Below are positions 30,281-39,964 of a stretch of 64,000 nucleotides of DNA, in pieces. A model generated the notes under the pieces. The model ran no database searches. It worked only from the letters and a program-made list of their open reading frames with translations, and was not told the DNA's origin. Position 1 is the first letter of the stretch. Each line of letters starts with the position of its first letter. The DNA lies in contig NZ_BAJN01000004.1 of assembly GCF_000613725.1 (NCBI RefSeq), positions 62,001 to 126,000 of the forward strand, in the 5' to 3' direction. Position numbers and translations under genes: made by a program. This DNA comes from Hoylesella pleuritidis JCM 14110 (GTDB lineage Bacteria; Bacteroidota; Bacteroidia; Bacteroidales; Bacteroidaceae).

Positions 30281-31618
30281 ATGAGAAAATTTATCGAGAC
30301 ACTGAAGAACTGTTGGAAGATAGAGGACCTGCGTCAGCGGCTCCTCATCACTCTTCTGTTCACGGCAATATACCGATTTGGTTCATTTGTCGTGCTTCCC
30401 GGAATCAACCCGAGTATGTTGGAGAAATTGCAGTCGCAAACCTCCGGCGGTCTTATGTCGCTTCTGGATATGTTCTCCGGTGGTGCATTTTCTAATGCAT
30501 CTATCTTTGCATTAGGAATTATGCCTTACATCTCGGCTTCCATCGTTATGCAACTCCTTGCAATGGCTGTTCCTTACTTTCAAAAGATGCAGCGTGAAGG
30601 AGAGAGCGGACGCAAGAAGATTAATTGGTATACACGTATTCTGACAGTATTCATTTTACTGTTTCAGGCTCCGTCTTACCTCTTGAATCTTAAAATGCAG
30701 GCTGGTCAGGCTTTGGCCTCTGGCATTTCTTGGTCGGTTTTTATTGTTCCTGCAACGATTATTCTTGCGGCAGGCAGTATGTTCATCTTGTGGTTAGGTG
30801 AACGCATAACGGATAAAGGAATCGGAAATGGAATCTCTTTAATCATTATGATTGGTATCATCGCTCGACTTCCCCAAGCATTCGTGCAAGAAATGGGATC
30901 GAGATTCACAGCCATTTCGGGTGGTGGACTCGTGATGTTTATCGTTGAGATTCTCATTCTTTATGCCGTTGTATGTGCATCGATTCTTTTGGTACAAGGA
31001 ACGCGTAAGGTGCCTGTACAGTATGCTAAACGTTTGGTTGGAAACAAGCAATATGGCGGTGCCCGTCAGTATATTCCGCTGAAGCTCTTCGCAGCCAATG
31101 TGATGCCGATCATCTTTGCTCAGGCATTGATGTTCATTCCGTTAGCAGTTGTTCGCTATCAGTCGGAGAATGCCAGTTGGGTTGTGCAGTCTTTGATGGA
31201 TAACAGAAGTTTGCTTTACAATATCGTATATGTAACTCTGGTTATTGCTTTTACATATTTCTATACGGCTATCACATTGAATCCAACACAGATGGCGGAA
31301 GATATGAAACGCAACAACGGTTTTATTCCCGGTGTCAAACCAGGAAAGGACACTGCCGAGTATATCGATACTGTGATGTCTCGTATAACTTTCCCAGGCT
31401 CTTTGTTCATCGCATTCATTGCAATAATGCCAGCTTTGGCAGGACTGTTGAACGTGCAGCAGGCTTTCTCTCAATTCTTTGGAGGTACATCTCTGTTGAT
31501 TCTTGTCGGCGTAGTGATTGATACCCTCCAGCAGATTGAGAGTCATTTGCTGATGCGTCATTACGACGGATTGCTTAATTCCGGTCATACGCGCGGAGGA
31601 GCGGTTTCTGCTTATTAA
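30281..31618 (+). CDS. secY: Protein translocase subunit SecY
   Basis: The pore-forming subunit of the Sec translocon in the inner membrane. 445 residues with about ten membrane segments. Family landmarks are GSFVVLPGINP near the first segment, the plug region SLLDMFSGGAFSNASIFALG, LIIMIGIIARLP, and the conserved cytoplasmic loop FIPGVKPGKDTAEYID. It sits between rplO and map as in most bacteria. Confidence 0.98.
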   Translation: MRKFIETLKNCWKIEDLRQRLLITLLFTAIYRFGSFVVLPGINPSMLEKLQSQTSGGLMSLLDMFSGGAFSNASIFALGIMPYISASIVMQLLAMAVPYFQKMQREGESGRKKINWYTRILTVFILLFQAPSYLLNLKMQAGQALASGISWSVFIVPATIILAAGSMFILWLGERITDKGIGNGISLIIMIGIIARLPQAFVQEMGSRFTAISGGGLVMFIVEILILYAVVCASILLVQGTRKVPVQYAKRLVGNKQYGGARQYIPLKLFAANVMPIIFAQALMFIPLAVVRYQSENASWVVQSLMDNRSLLYNIVYVTLVIAFTYFYTAITLNPTQMAEDMKRNNGFIPGVKPGKDTAEYIDTVMSRITFPGSLFIAFIAIMPALAGLLNVQQAFSQFFGGTSLLILVGVVIDTLQQIESHLLMRHYDGLLNSGHTRGGAVSAY

Positions 31619-31631
31619 GCTAATTTGTCGG

Positions 31632-32432
31632 ATGGAGATATTTCTGAAAACAGAAGATGAAATTGAACTAATGTTTAAGGCTAATCAGCTGGTGGGTAAG
31701 ACACTGGCTGAGTTAGCTAAGAACATAAAACCTGGTGTTACGACACTGCAATTGGATCGGATTGCCGAGGAATTTATCCGTGATCACGGTGCGACTCCTA
31801 CATTTAAGAACTTTCCGAATCCTTTTGGTCCTCCGTTTCCTGCCAGCATTTGTACATCAGTAAATGATGTCGTTGTCCACGGAATCCCCGATGATAAGAC
31901 CGTTTTAAGGGATGGAGATATCGTTTCAATTGATTGTGGAACGTTTCTTGACGGGTATAACGGAGACAGTTGTTACACATTTTGTGTCGGTGAAGTTGCC
32001 CCTGCTATAAAGCAGTTGTTGAAGACGACTAAGGAATCACTATATATCGGTATCCGAAATGCTATTAGCGGGCGTTCGATTAACGGTATAGGACAGGCCA
32101 TTCAACGGCATTGTGAAAAGCAAGGCTACGGTGTAGTTCGCGAGCTTACTGGTCACGGAATTGGAAAAGAGATGCACGAGGCACCACAGATTCCGAATTA
32201 TGATACGAATGACAGTAGGGTAGTGCTGAAAGCTGGGATGTGTGTTGCAATAGAACCGATGATTACACTGGGCGATCGGCACATTGTGTTGATGCCTGAC
32301 CGTTGGACGATTCGGACACGTGACGGAAAACCGGCAGCACATTTTGAGCATACCATTGCTATCCGTAAGGGTACAGCAGAGATTTTATCAACGTTTGAAG
32401 AAATAGAACAGTTAGAAGGAACACTATATTAA
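31632..32432 (+). CDS. map: Methionine aminopeptidase type I
   Basis: It removes the N-terminal Met from nascent proteins. 266 residues with the pita-bread fold metal site: first Asp in VSIDCGTFLDGYNGDSCYTF (two Asp ligands 11 apart), His in ELTGHGIGKEMHEAPQIPNY, Glu in CVAIEPM and the last Glu in HFEHTIAI. The substrate-side His in VVVHGIPDD is also present. It lies between secY and infA; 3 bp separate it from infA. Confidence 0.98.
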   Translation: MEIFLKTEDEIELMFKANQLVGKTLAELAKNIKPGVTTLQLDRIAEEFIRDHGATPTFKNFPNPFGPPFPASICTSVNDVVVHGIPDDKTVLRDGDIVSIDCGTFLDGYNGDSCYTFCVGEVAPAIKQLLKTTKESLYIGIRNAISGRSINGIGQAIQRHCEKQGYGVVRELTGHGIGKEMHEAPQIPNYDTNDSRVVLKAGMCVAIEPMITLGDRHIVLMPDRWTIRTRDGKPAAHFEHTIAIRKGTAEILSTFEEIEQLEGTLY

Positions 32433-32435
32433 ATT

Positions 32436-32654
32436 ATGGCAAAGCAATCCGCGATAGAGCAGGACGGAACCATCGTCGAATCACTTTCAAATGCGATGTT
32501 TCGCGTAGAACTTGAAAATGGAGTTCAGATCATAGCGCATATCTCAGGCAAGATGAGAATGCACTATATTAAGATCTTGCCCGGAGACAAGGTGAAAGTA
32601 GAGATGAGTCCGTATGATTTGACTAAGGGAAGAATCGTTTTCCGATATAAATAA
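32436..32654 (+). CDS. infA: Translation initiation factor IF-1
   Basis: It binds the A site of the 30S subunit during initiation. 72 residues, a single S1/OB fold: [20 protein letters not shown], then [20 protein letters not shown], ending [11 protein letters not shown]. It is at its standard place before rpmJ, 12 bp away. Confidence 0.98.
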   Translation: MAKQSAIEQDGTIVESLSNAMFRVELENGVQIIAHISGKMRMHYIKILPGDKVKVEMSPYDLTKGRIVFRYK

Positions 32655-32666
32655 TCAAGTAAAGAT

Positions 32667-32783
32667 ATGAAGACAAGAGCATCATTAAAAAAACGAACCC
32701 CCGACTGCAAGATTGTTCGTCGCAAAGGTCGGTTGTTCGTGATTAACAAGAAGAACCCTAAGTATAAATTGCGCCAGGGCTAA
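32667..32783 (+). CDS. rpmJ: 50S ribosomal protein L36 (zinc-ligand-poor form)
   Basis: A 38-residue protein, [19 protein letters not shown] to [12 protein letters not shown]. The zinc-type protein has Cys11, Cys14, Cys27 and His33. Here only Cys14 remains (Thr11, Asn27, Tyr33), so it should not bind zinc, as is usual in this phylum. The ATG at 32667 follows infA by 12 bp. Confidence 0.96.
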   Translation: MKTRASLKKRTPDCKIVRRKGRLFVINKKNPKYKLRQG

Positions 32784-32793
32784 GTGATGGAAT

Positions 32794-32812
32794 GTCAGAC
32801 TTGTGGTCTGAC
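32794..32812 (+). other. Small hairpin between rpmJ and rpsM
   Basis: GTCAGAC (32794-32800) pairs with GTCTGAC (32806-32812) around a 5-nt loop. There is no T-run, so it is not a classical terminator. It may be an mRNA stability or processing site in the 83-bp gap. Confidence 0.4.
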
Positions 32813-32866
32813 GCACCCATCGGACAAAAGGAATTTAATCGATTTAATTAATTTATTTTATTAACA

Positions 32867-33247
32867 ATGGCAATAAGAATTGTTGGAGTAGATTTGCCCC
32901 AAAATAAGCGTGGCGAAATCGCATTGACTTATATCTATGGTATAGGTCGAAGTAGTTCAGCAAAGATATTGGATAAGGCCGGCGTAAGCCGCGACTTGAA
33001 GGTCAGTGAGTGGACTGACGATCAGGCAGCCAAAATCCGTGAAATTATCGGCGCTGGATTCAAAGTAGAAGGTGATCTCCGTTCAGAGGTCCAAATGAAT
33101 ATCAAGCGACTGATGGATATTGGATGCTATCGTGGAATCCGCCATCGTAACGGTCTTCCCGTTCGCGGTCAGAGTACAAAGAATAATGCTCGCACCCGTA
33201 AAGGTAAGAAGAAGACTGTTGCTAATAAGAAGAAGGCTACTAAGTAA
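32867..33247 (+). CDS. rpsM: 30S ribosomal protein S13
   Basis: It forms intersubunit bridge B1a/b at the 30S head. 126 residues: [20 protein letters not shown], a helix-hairpin motif, [20 protein letters not shown] and a Lys-rich C-terminal tail that reaches the P-site tRNA. Confidence 0.98.
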   Translation: MAIRIVGVDLPQNKRGEIALTYIYGIGRSSSAKILDKAGVSRDLKVSEWTDDQAAKIREIIGAGFKVEGDLRSEVQMNIKRLMDIGCYRGIRHRNGLPVRGQSTKNNARTRKGKKKTVANKKKATK

Positions 33248-33337
33248 AATTTAGTTGAGAGTTGAAAGTTGAGAGTTACGGAGCATTGGCTCCATTACTT
33301 AAAACTTGCAGACTTAAAACTTTTAAACTAAAAAGTT
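33248..33337 (+). repeat. AGTTGA-type repeat hairpin between rpsM and rpsK
   Basis: The left arm TTAGTTGAGAGTTGAAAGTT then GAGAGTTACGGAGC and the right arm GCTCCATTACTTAAAACTTG then CTTTTAAACTAA are imperfectly complementary. They close on a clean GGAGC/GCTCC tip with a 4-nt loop. Within the left arm the unit recurs every 7 bases. It is the best-formed example of the spacer repeats in the ribosomal run. Confidence 0.6.
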
Positions 33338-33727
33338 ATGGCAAAGAAACAAGCAACATCTAAGAAAAGAGTAGTAAAAGTTGACGCTATCGGACAGCTT
33401 CACGTTCATAGTTCATTCAACAATATTATCGTATCTCTGACAAATGCAGAGGGGCAGGTTATTTCTTGGTCTTCGGCAGGTAAGATGGGATTCCGTGGCT
33501 CAAAGAAGAATACGCCTTATGCAGCTCAGACAGCAGCAGAGGATTGTGCAAAGGTAGCTTTCGACCTCGGTCTTCGCAAGGTAAAGGCTTATGTAAAAGG
33601 TCCGGGTAACGGTCGTGAGAGCGCTATTCGTGCCGTACACGGTGCAGGTATTGAGGTGACTGAAATCGTTGACGTAACTCCATTACCCCACAACGGTTGT
33701 CGTCCTCCTAAGCGTCGTCGTGTATAA
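33338..33727 (+). CDS. rpsK: 30S ribosomal protein S11
   Basis: A platform protein near the Shine-Dalgarno cleft. 129 residues; [40 protein letters not shown] and the C-terminal [16 protein letters not shown] are all typical. rpsD follows after 35 bp. Confidence 0.98.
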   Translation: MAKKQATSKKRVVKVDAIGQLHVHSSFNNIIVSLTNAEGQVISWSSAGKMGFRGSKKNTPYAAQTAAEDCAKVAFDLGLRKVKAYVKGPGNGRESAIRAVHGAGIEVTEIVDVTPLPHNGCRPPKRRRV

Positions 33728-33762
33728 TTATCAATATCAATCAATAAGCACATTTAAATATT

Positions 33763-34368
33763 ATGGCAAGATATATAGGTCCGAAATCTAAAATTGCACG
33801 TCGTTTTGGTGAACCCATCTTCGGCGCTGACAAAGTTTTGTCCAAGAGAAACTTCCCTCCTGGACAGCATGGCAATAACCGTCGCAGAAAGCAGTCTGAG
33901 TACGGGGTTATGTTGGCAGAGAAGCAGAAAGCCAAGTACACGTATGGTGTGCTTGAGCGTCAATTCCGTAATATGTTTATCAAGGCTGCCAAGGCTGATG
34001 GCATTACAGGTGAGATCCTTCTTCAAAATCTGGAATGCCGTCTTGACAACGTTGTCTTCCGTCTCGGAATTGCACCTACGCGTGCTGCTGCACGTCAGTT
34101 AGTGGGGCATAAGCATATTATTGTCGACGGTCGGGTTGTCAATATTCCTTCTTATGCTGTTAAACCCGGTCAAATCGTTGGTGTGCGTGAGAAGGCTAAG
34201 TCACTTGAAGTTATCGAAGCTGCATTAGCCGGCTTTAACCACAGCAAATATCCTTGGATAGAATGGGATGAGAACACAAAGAGCGGCAAATTCCTGCACA
34301 AGCCCGAGCGTGCCGATATTCCCGAGAATATTAAGGAGCAGTTAATTGTTGAGTTGTACTCTAAATAA
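33763..34368 (+). CDS. rpsD: 30S ribosomal protein S4
   Basis: A primary 16S binder and translational repressor of the alpha operon in E. coli. 201 residues with [19 protein letters not shown], the S4 domain [20 protein letters not shown], and the ending [16 protein letters not shown]. The N-terminal zinc cysteines of some homologues are absent. rpoA follows after 12 bp. Confidence 0.98.
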   Translation: MARYIGPKSKIARRFGEPIFGADKVLSKRNFPPGQHGNNRRRKQSEYGVMLAEKQKAKYTYGVLERQFRNMFIKAAKADGITGEILLQNLECRLDNVVFRLGIAPTRAAARQLVGHKHIIVDGRVVNIPSYAVKPGQIVGVREKAKSLEVIEAALAGFNHSKYPWIEWDENTKSGKFLHKPERADIPENIKEQLIVELYSK

Positions 34369-34380
34369 ATCATTGAATTA

Positions 34381-35373
34381 ATGGCGATATTAGCATTTCA
34401 AAAACCTGATAAAGTTGTAATGTTGGAGGCCAATGACCGGTTCGGTAAGTTCGAATTCCGTCCTCTTGAGCCGGGCTTCGGCGTTACTATCGGTAACTCT
34501 TTGCGCCGCATTCTTCTTTCATCGCTCGAAGGTTATGCCATCAATACAATTCGTATTGTAGGTGTTGAGCATGAGTTCTCCTCTGTGCCGGGCGTCAAGG
34601 AAGATGTTACCAACATTATCTTGAATTTGAAACAAGTAAGATTCAAGCAAGTAGTAGAAGAATTCGAGAATGAGAAAGTTAGTATCATCGTGGAAGGACT
34701 TACAGAGTTCAAAGCTGGTGATATTGCTAAGTATCTGACTGGATTTGAAGTGTTAAACCCTGATTTGGTGATTTGCCATTTAGATGCCAAATCCTCAATG
34801 CAGATCGATCTCACTATCAATAAAGGTCGTGGATATGTTCCTGCTGACGAAAATCGTGAGTTCTGCACTGACGTCAACGTCATTCCAATTGATTCTATCT
34901 ACACTCCGATCCGTAATGTCAAGTATTCTGTGGAACCGTACCGTGTCGAGCAAAAGACCGACTACGATAAGCTGATTCTTGAAGTATCTACGGATGGTTC
35001 CATCAGCCCGAAAGATGCATTGAAAGAGGCTGCCAAGATTCTCATCTATCACTTTATGTTGTTCTCTGACGAAAAAATTGCAATGGAAAATCCTGACCAA
35101 GAGAGTAACCAAGAGTTTGATGAGGAGGTTTTGCATATGCGCCAGTTGCTTAAGACCAAACTCGTGGATATGAACCTTAGCGTTCGTGCCCTCAATTGCC
35201 TCAAAGCAGCTGATGTCGAGACACTCGGCGACTTGGTGCAATATAACAAGACCGACCTCTTGAAGTTCCGTAACTTCGGTAAGAAATCGCTCTCAGAGCT
35301 TGATGATTTGCTCGAGGGTCTGAATCTGTCTTTTGGAACCGATATTTCAAAGTATAAACTGGACAAAGAATAG
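34381..35373 (+). CDS. rpoA: DNA-directed RNA polymerase subunit alpha
   Basis: It dimerises to start core assembly; its C-terminal domain contacts UP elements and activators. 330 residues: N-terminal domain with [20 protein letters not shown] and [19 protein letters not shown], a linker near residue 240, and the CTD helix-hairpin region [20 protein letters not shown], then [14 protein letters not shown]. The frame is intact. Confidence 0.98.
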   Translation: MAILAFQKPDKVVMLEANDRFGKFEFRPLEPGFGVTIGNSLRRILLSSLEGYAINTIRIVGVEHEFSSVPGVKEDVTNIILNLKQVRFKQVVEEFENEKVSIIVEGLTEFKAGDIAKYLTGFEVLNPDLVICHLDAKSSMQIDLTINKGRGYVPADENREFCTDVNVIPIDSIYTPIRNVKYSVEPYRVEQKTDYDKLILEVSTDGSISPKDALKEAAKILIYHFMLFSDEKIAMENPDQESNQEFDEEVLHMRQLLKTKLVDMNLSVRALNCLKAADVETLGDLVQYNKTDLLKFRNFGKKSLSELDDLLEGLNLSFGTDISKYKLDKE

Positions 35374-35432
35374 TTGACGAGTTTACAAGTAAATGAGTTG
35401 ACAAGTTTGTCCATAATTAAGTTAAAGACAAA
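35374..35432 (+). repeat. AGTT-type repeats between rpoA and rplQ
   Basis: TAGTTGACGAGTTTACAAGT followed by AAATGAGTTGACAAGTTTG: short GAGTT/AAGTT units at 7-8 base intervals, the same type as at 17664 and 33248 but without a clear second arm. Confidence 0.45.
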
Positions 35433-35993
35433 ATGAGACATAATAAGAAATTCAACCATTTGGGTCGTACTGCATCTCATCGTGACGCTATGTTGGCAAA
35501 TATGGCAATCTCGTTGATTATGCACAAAAGAATCACTACGACCCTTGCTAAGGCAAAGGCCTTAAAGAAGTATGTGGAGCCCCTGATTACGCGCTCTAAG
35601 GAAGATACAACCAATTCACGCCGTGTTGTTTTCCGTTATTTGCAGAATAAATATGCAGTGACGGAGTTGTTCAAGGAAGTTGCCGCCAAAGTGGCTGACC
35701 GCCCCGGAGGTTACACCCGTGTTATTAAGCTCGGTACTCGTCAGGGTGACGCAGCTCAGATTGCTTTTATTGAGCTGGTAGACTTCGATGAGAATATGGC
35801 TAAGGCTCCTAAGGCTGAGGCAAAGAAGACTCGTCGTAGCCGTCGTTCAGCTGTCAAGACTGCTGCTCCTGTTGCAGACGAAGCTCCCAAGGCAGAACAG
35901 ACTGCTGAGGAGGCTCCCAAAGCAGAAGAAACGGCTAAGACAGCAGAAACTCCTAAGGCGACTGAATCGGCAGAAGAGTCTAAGGCTGAATAA
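35433..35993 (+). CDS. rplQ: 50S ribosomal protein L17 with a long acidic/Ala-rich tail
   Basis: 186 residues. The first 120 or so are standard L17 ([20 protein letters not shown] to [13 protein letters not shown]). After that comes a basic patch ([12 protein letters not shown]) and about 50 residues rich in Ala, Glu, Pro, Lys and Thr, with a repeating [19 protein letters not shown] pattern that looks disordered. C-terminal tails on L17 are common in this phylum; the core is what binds rRNA. It is the last gene of the ribosomal run. Confidence 0.97.
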   Translation: MRHNKKFNHLGRTASHRDAMLANMAISLIMHKRITTTLAKAKALKKYVEPLITRSKEDTTNSRRVVFRYLQNKYAVTELFKEVAAKVADRPGGYTRVIKLGTRQGDAAQIAFIELVDFDENMAKAPKAEAKKTRRSRRSAVKTAAPVADEAPKAEQTAEEAPKAEETAKTAETPKATESAEESKAE

Positions 35994-36020
35994 ACTGTTG
36001 AAATATACTATTTCTAATAT

Positions 36021-36060
36021 TGCCCCCGGAGGAGTATCATCTTCTTCGGGGGTAATTTAT
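36021..36060 (+). terminator. Stem-loop after rplQ, probable terminator of the ribosomal superoperon
   Basis: CCCCCGGAGGAG (36023-36034) pairs with CTTCTTCGGGGG (36041-36052) through a 12-bp stem with G-T wobbles and a 6-nt loop. The following tract is AT-rich (TAATTTATCTTATT), not a pure T-run. Confidence 0.7.
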
Positions 36061-36149
36061 CTTATTAGGCCTTAATGTGAGTGGTTTCTCAATACTGATT
36101 TAGTGTGAGTTTGGATGGAATTTCTCTTCTGAATAACTGTCAAAATCGC

Positions 36150-36241
36150 AACGGAGTTACGGCAACTGTAGTAACGGGGTTGCGACAAATGTAGTAACGG
36201 AGTTACGATGATTATTGTAACGGGGTTACGACATAAGACGC
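36150..36241 (+). repeat. Array of four 23-bp tandem units (locus B)
   Basis: Units start at 36150, 36173, 36196 and 36219, exactly 23 bp apart. Each has the form AACGGRGTTRCG followed by a variable 11 bp (CAACTGTAGT, ACAAATGTAGT and so on). With the preceding base the core is a near palindrome, TAACGGGGTTACG. It lies in the 345-bp gap between the ends of rplQ and the TPR pseudogene. The rest of that gap holds the terminator and no gene. Confidence 0.85.
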
Positions 36242-36339
36242 TACGACGCAGCGATAACGGCTGCTGCCCTGATACTGCGAACATTGATATTTTTGACATT
36301 TGGAGAACGATGCCTATGCCATTGATCAATTTGTCGAAC

Positions 36340-37443
36340 TTACATTGATTTAGGCGCATATCTTCGCAGGAATTTTCGGACATTGTCTATTAATTGCCTG
36401 TTCACTACGGTATCTTCTAAATAGTTGGATTTGTTGATGAATTTCCGGTAATAGAATAACACTTGATCGGCGTTTTTGAGTCCATTGTACATTTGAGCGA
36501 TGTTATAGTAAGTAAGTGCGTGATTGGGGCGGTATTGCGCACATTTCTCAAAGGCTGATAATGCTCGGTCGTATTGTTTGAGATAGAAATGAGCTTCGCC
36601 CAGCTCATTATAGATGAAGAACATTCTATCGCTGTCGGGGAGCAATACCCGGGCAGCTTTTTCCAAAGCCTCGATGGCTTCGTTTCTCAGAAAGAGCTTA
36701 TTAGCAACTCGTCCTAATTGAAACAGACTGGGGTAGTCGCTGAGTTGTTTCAATTCGGCTGCTTTTTGTAAGGTGTGATAAGCTTTGTCCAGTCGAGCTT
36801 TCTCCTGATAACTGACACCGAGAACGAAATTGGATTCGTGATTATCAAGGCCTTGTTGCCGGAGGTTGTTATAAATAGTTATCGCTTCGTCATAATTGCC
36901 GGCGAGATAGCAGGCATGGCCGTATTGTCGTTTGACGAATACATTGATGGAGTCGTGTTGCAGATAAGATCGAGTCAGGCGCATAGCCCGCTCTGCACGG
37001 TTGGTGGAGTTGAGATGCGAAGCGTAAGAGGCGATAATCTCCCCGTCCGAAGGATATTCCTCGATGATTTTATCAGCCCAGACTCTGAGAGAATCTTCTT
37101 TGTCTAAATTAAGATAGGCGTAATAGAGGATGGCATATCGGAATGATTTAATTGGTCGGGAGCAATGCCGTTAAAAACGGATACACAGGCAGCATAGTCA
37201 CCCACTTTTCTGTAACATGCTGCAAGTTTTCTACTGATGTCAATGTCTGTTTGATGGCATAGGTATTCCCGATAACAGCCTTAATGAATATAACTCCTGA
37301 ATCTGAGAGGCAACTCTCACGATGATTTTATGTTTGTTATGTGATGAAATAATATATTTATTCATCATTTGATTAAAAAACTTGTTGAAGTTATCGAGCA
37401 TACAGAATATTTCAGGACTCCCTTTGAACGAAGTGAGAAACAT
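36340..37443 (-). pseudogene. Broken TPR-repeat protein gene
   Basis: The best-preserved part (36340 to about 37130) encodes tandem tetratricopeptide repeats, for example YGHACYLAGNYDEAITIYN and YNELGEAHFYLKQYDRALSA. Upstream the same protein continues in other frames: one break near 37140 (DQLNHS then FRYAILYYAYLNLDKEDS) and another near 37270 (SQIQELYSLRLL then YREYLCHQTDIDISRK). No signal peptide or convincing start is found near 37443. At least two frameshifts plus a lost 5' end point to true decay. The neighbouring TolC gene and IS are also dead. TPR proteins of this size usually scaffold protein-protein contacts. Confidence 0.75.
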
Positions 37444-37618
37444 TGTCCTCGGTAAACATAGCAGAATTTATTGGTTTTAATTGATGGTTTTGCAACTATA
37501 AATTCACAACGTTTTCTGCTAATCTGCAAAGAGTCGGACAATTAGAATTCTTCAGACTCACGTTATATTAAGTCGTTATTTTTTTATTAATATTATGGTG
37601 TTATTTCAACTAATTGTG

Positions 37619-37626
37619 TATATTTG
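37619..37626 (+). promoter_or_regulatory. Probable promoter (-7 box TATATTTG) of the TolC-family pseudogene
   Basis: TATATTTG followed by CGGCG; a leader of about 40 nt would lead to the ATG at 37674. The promoter seems preserved although the gene behind it is broken. Confidence 0.55.
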
Positions 37627-37673
37627 CGGCGAACTAATGATACTGACATCGTTACTGGAATACTGAATACAAA

Positions 37674-38991
37674 ATGAAATATTACAGTTTGCAGTTTATA
37701 GCAGGTGTTTTGATGATATTGTTCAGCGGGAGGGTATGCACTTTCTCCCATACTAGTGAAGAGTTGATAACCTTAGGTCAGGTGTTTGATACTTTATCGT
37801 TATGCTCTAATGCTGCTAAGACAGAAGAGCTGAAGTTTCGAAATGAGTTACTGGAATATGAAAATTACCGGAAAGGTTTCTTTCCTGCTATTTCGCTGAA
37901 TGTCAGTCCAATTGATTTTAATCGGTCCTTACGGCTGTTGCAACAAGCAACAGATGGTAGCTACTCTTATGTTGAAGACTATTCTAATAGTAGCGGTTTA
38001 GGGGTTATTATACGTCAGAAAATCGGTTTTACGGGTGGTGAGCTCAATGTCGGAAGCAACTTGAATTATCTGCACGAGTATTCTCGACATAGAAAGAGTT
38101 TCGGGACAGCCCTTTTACCATAGGTTATTCGCAGCAGTTGTGGGGGGAGAAGGCTTAATCGGTTAGAGTCTAGAATTGTATATGAGAAGAGACAGTCTGC
38201 AGTTAAACAATACTGTACGAGTGTTACAGGAATACAGCATGTATATGGTGGCGTTGTCAGACAGAATGTCGAGTGAATTGGCATTGCAGACGAAACTCAG
38301 CAATGATACACTCTTGCATATTGCCCGTGTGAAATTGGATAATGGTGCTATTACGGAATATGATTATCGGCAGGTGGAGTTGCAATGTCTCAACACCCAA
38401 CTAAGTTATGAAGATGCGGCGAAGAATTATGAAGCATCACTTCGTCGCTTATCTACTTATTTAGGAATATCCCGTCGTTTTGATATCTCAGTACCATCTT
38501 TTAATCTTTAGATATCGATTTTGTGGCATACTATGTCAAGAAGAATAACCCTTTTAATAAAAAACAGGAGATTCAATCAATATGCTGAGACATTGGCTAA
38601 TGCTTATTGGCATTTGAATGTACGATAACCTATCAGTGTAGGATTACAAATCCCAGTTTTTCAATGGGGTATCAATAAGAATAAACTTCGTATTGCCCAA
38701 AACACTTATCAGGTAGCTTGTCTCGATATAGATAAGAAGGCACTTGAAGCGGAAAGAGTTTACTAGCTTTCAAAGGTACAGTATCGAATGGCCATCCAAA
38801 AGTTTATCTTAGGAAAAGTCTCTGCTTACGAACTCAATACTGCCTTGACTAATCAGAATATGGCAATGAATAAATATTATATAGCAATCAAGAATGTTTA
38901 TATCAATTATTATGTTTTAAGGCGTTTAGCCTTGTACGATTTCAAGAGAATGTTGAACTTAGAGAAAGTACTTATTTCGAAGTCATCTTGA
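37674..38991 (+). pseudogene. Broken TolC-family outer-membrane efflux protein gene
   Basis: The order of segments matches a TolC/OEP protein. There is a signal peptide and first helices (KYYSLQFIAGVLMILFSG; LEYENYRKGFFPAISLNVSP), a break near 38110, a helical segment (LHIARVKLDNGAITEYDYRQ) ending at a stop at 38511, then VGLQIPVFQWGINKNKLRIA between two more in-frame stops (about 38627 and 38764). Last comes the C-terminal helix with YELNTALTNQNMAMNKYY and RRLALYDFKRML. Part of the middle, perhaps 70 residues, is gone. Its final codons read into the terminal repeat of the IS relic, so the IS probably cut off the end. Multiple stops mean it is dead. Confidence 0.85.
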
Positions 38992-39885
38992 CTTTCCCCT
39001 TTTTCTTAGTCTTTTTCAGAAGAATTAGAATAAATGCGACATAGTTCCATCCCTCCCAACTAGCTAGTGTGGTGTCGAACCTGTTTAGTACGCTTCTGTA
39101 CGAATCCATCCACGCATTGGTCCTTTCAATGCTATATCTCTCCTTGTAAAGCAGCTCGTCAAGGAACTCTTCCTCTCCCCTTTGCGCTTCTCTGCACTTA
39201 TTGAAGGCGACGTTTGGAAAGCCCCATGTCCCTGATACACACGCCTGAACTGTTCTACGTCAAAACCAGCATCTGCGTTGAGGAAGAGTCCCGATACGGA
39301 AAGGCCTGAAGCCTTAAGCCCCTAGAACAGTCCCCGAAGTACCTCGGAGATGTTGTAGAGGTCGTTGTGCGAACTCGAAACGGGGGTGGACATGGGCAAG
39401 CGGTATTCCCTGTCGGTCCGTGACATATATGGCATTGGTAGTATTTCTTTTCTTGCGGCCTTGATAGCCACAGCACTCCCCGCCACGAAGGGCAGTGGTG
39501 TGGCTGCCGTCCAAATCCACACTGGACATGTCCAAGGAATACTTGTGGCGTTCCAGGATTATGCCCCACACCTTTTTCCACTCGCCGTTCACGCACCACT
39601 TGCGAAAGTGCCCATACACGATCTTGTAGTGCAACACCGTCTCCGTGAAGACGGATGATACGGAAAGCATATGCCAAGTTTGTAGAGGATGGACAGAATG
39701 GCCTCCAACAAGTCACTTTTCGAGACGTAACCGCATTTTGCCACCGACAAATGGGGAAGGATTTCAAATTTTATTGTATCTTTATCCAGTACTTCGTATA
39801 TGAGAGGAGTGTTTATCTTGGTTTTGCATCACAAAGATAATAAACTCCTCTCTTTATAGAAATATTAAAAGTCAAGGCGACTTCG
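38978..39885 (-). mobile_element. IS5-family insertion sequence relic
   Basis: A 908-bp element bounded by 18-bp imperfect inverted repeats: 38978-38995 against 39868-39885 (AAAGTCAAGNNGACTTCG, two mismatches). The transposase reads on the minus strand in several frames: VDLDGSHTTALRGGECCGYQ with the first catalytic Asp, TTNAIYVTDRQGIPLA with the second, HNDLYNISEV, and near the left end RYSIERTNAWMDSYRSVLNR with the catalytic Glu. Frameshifts near 39690 and 39395 and further damage leave no complete reading frame. No target duplication is clear. Family placement rests on these motifs. Confidence 0.85.
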
Positions 39886-39915
39886 TTAAAATGTATAAGG
39901 TATCCAAAATCTTGA

Positions 39916-39952
39916 AACAAAAATCCCTGCAATCCCGAAAGATTACAGGGAT
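39916..39952 (-). terminator. Terminator of the tRNA-Val transcript
   Basis: On the minus strand ATCCCTGTAATC pairs with GATTGCAGGGAT (one mismatch), 6-nt loop, followed by TTTTTGTTT. It lies 12 bp beyond the 3' end of the tRNA. Confidence 0.88.
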
Positions 39953-39964
39953 ACACCCCTAAGT

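Noticed and set aside
32784-32866. Riboswitch or ribosomal leader before rpsM
   Set aside because: Only a 7-bp hairpin is present; no known leader architecture can be recognised. No riboswitch was recognised anywhere in the window.
36150-36241. Possible CRISPR array
   Set aside because: Units of 23 bp abut with only 11 variable bases between cores, there are no spacers of 25-40 bp, and no cas gene is in the window. The 22-bp arrays fail for the same reason.
39365-39658. 97-codon plus-strand ORF
   Set aside because: It is the reverse strand of the degenerate IS5-type transposase.
38978-39885. Active insertion sequence
   Set aside because: The terminal repeats are still readable, but the transposase needs at least two frameshifts to be joined and has further damage, so it cannot be autonomous.
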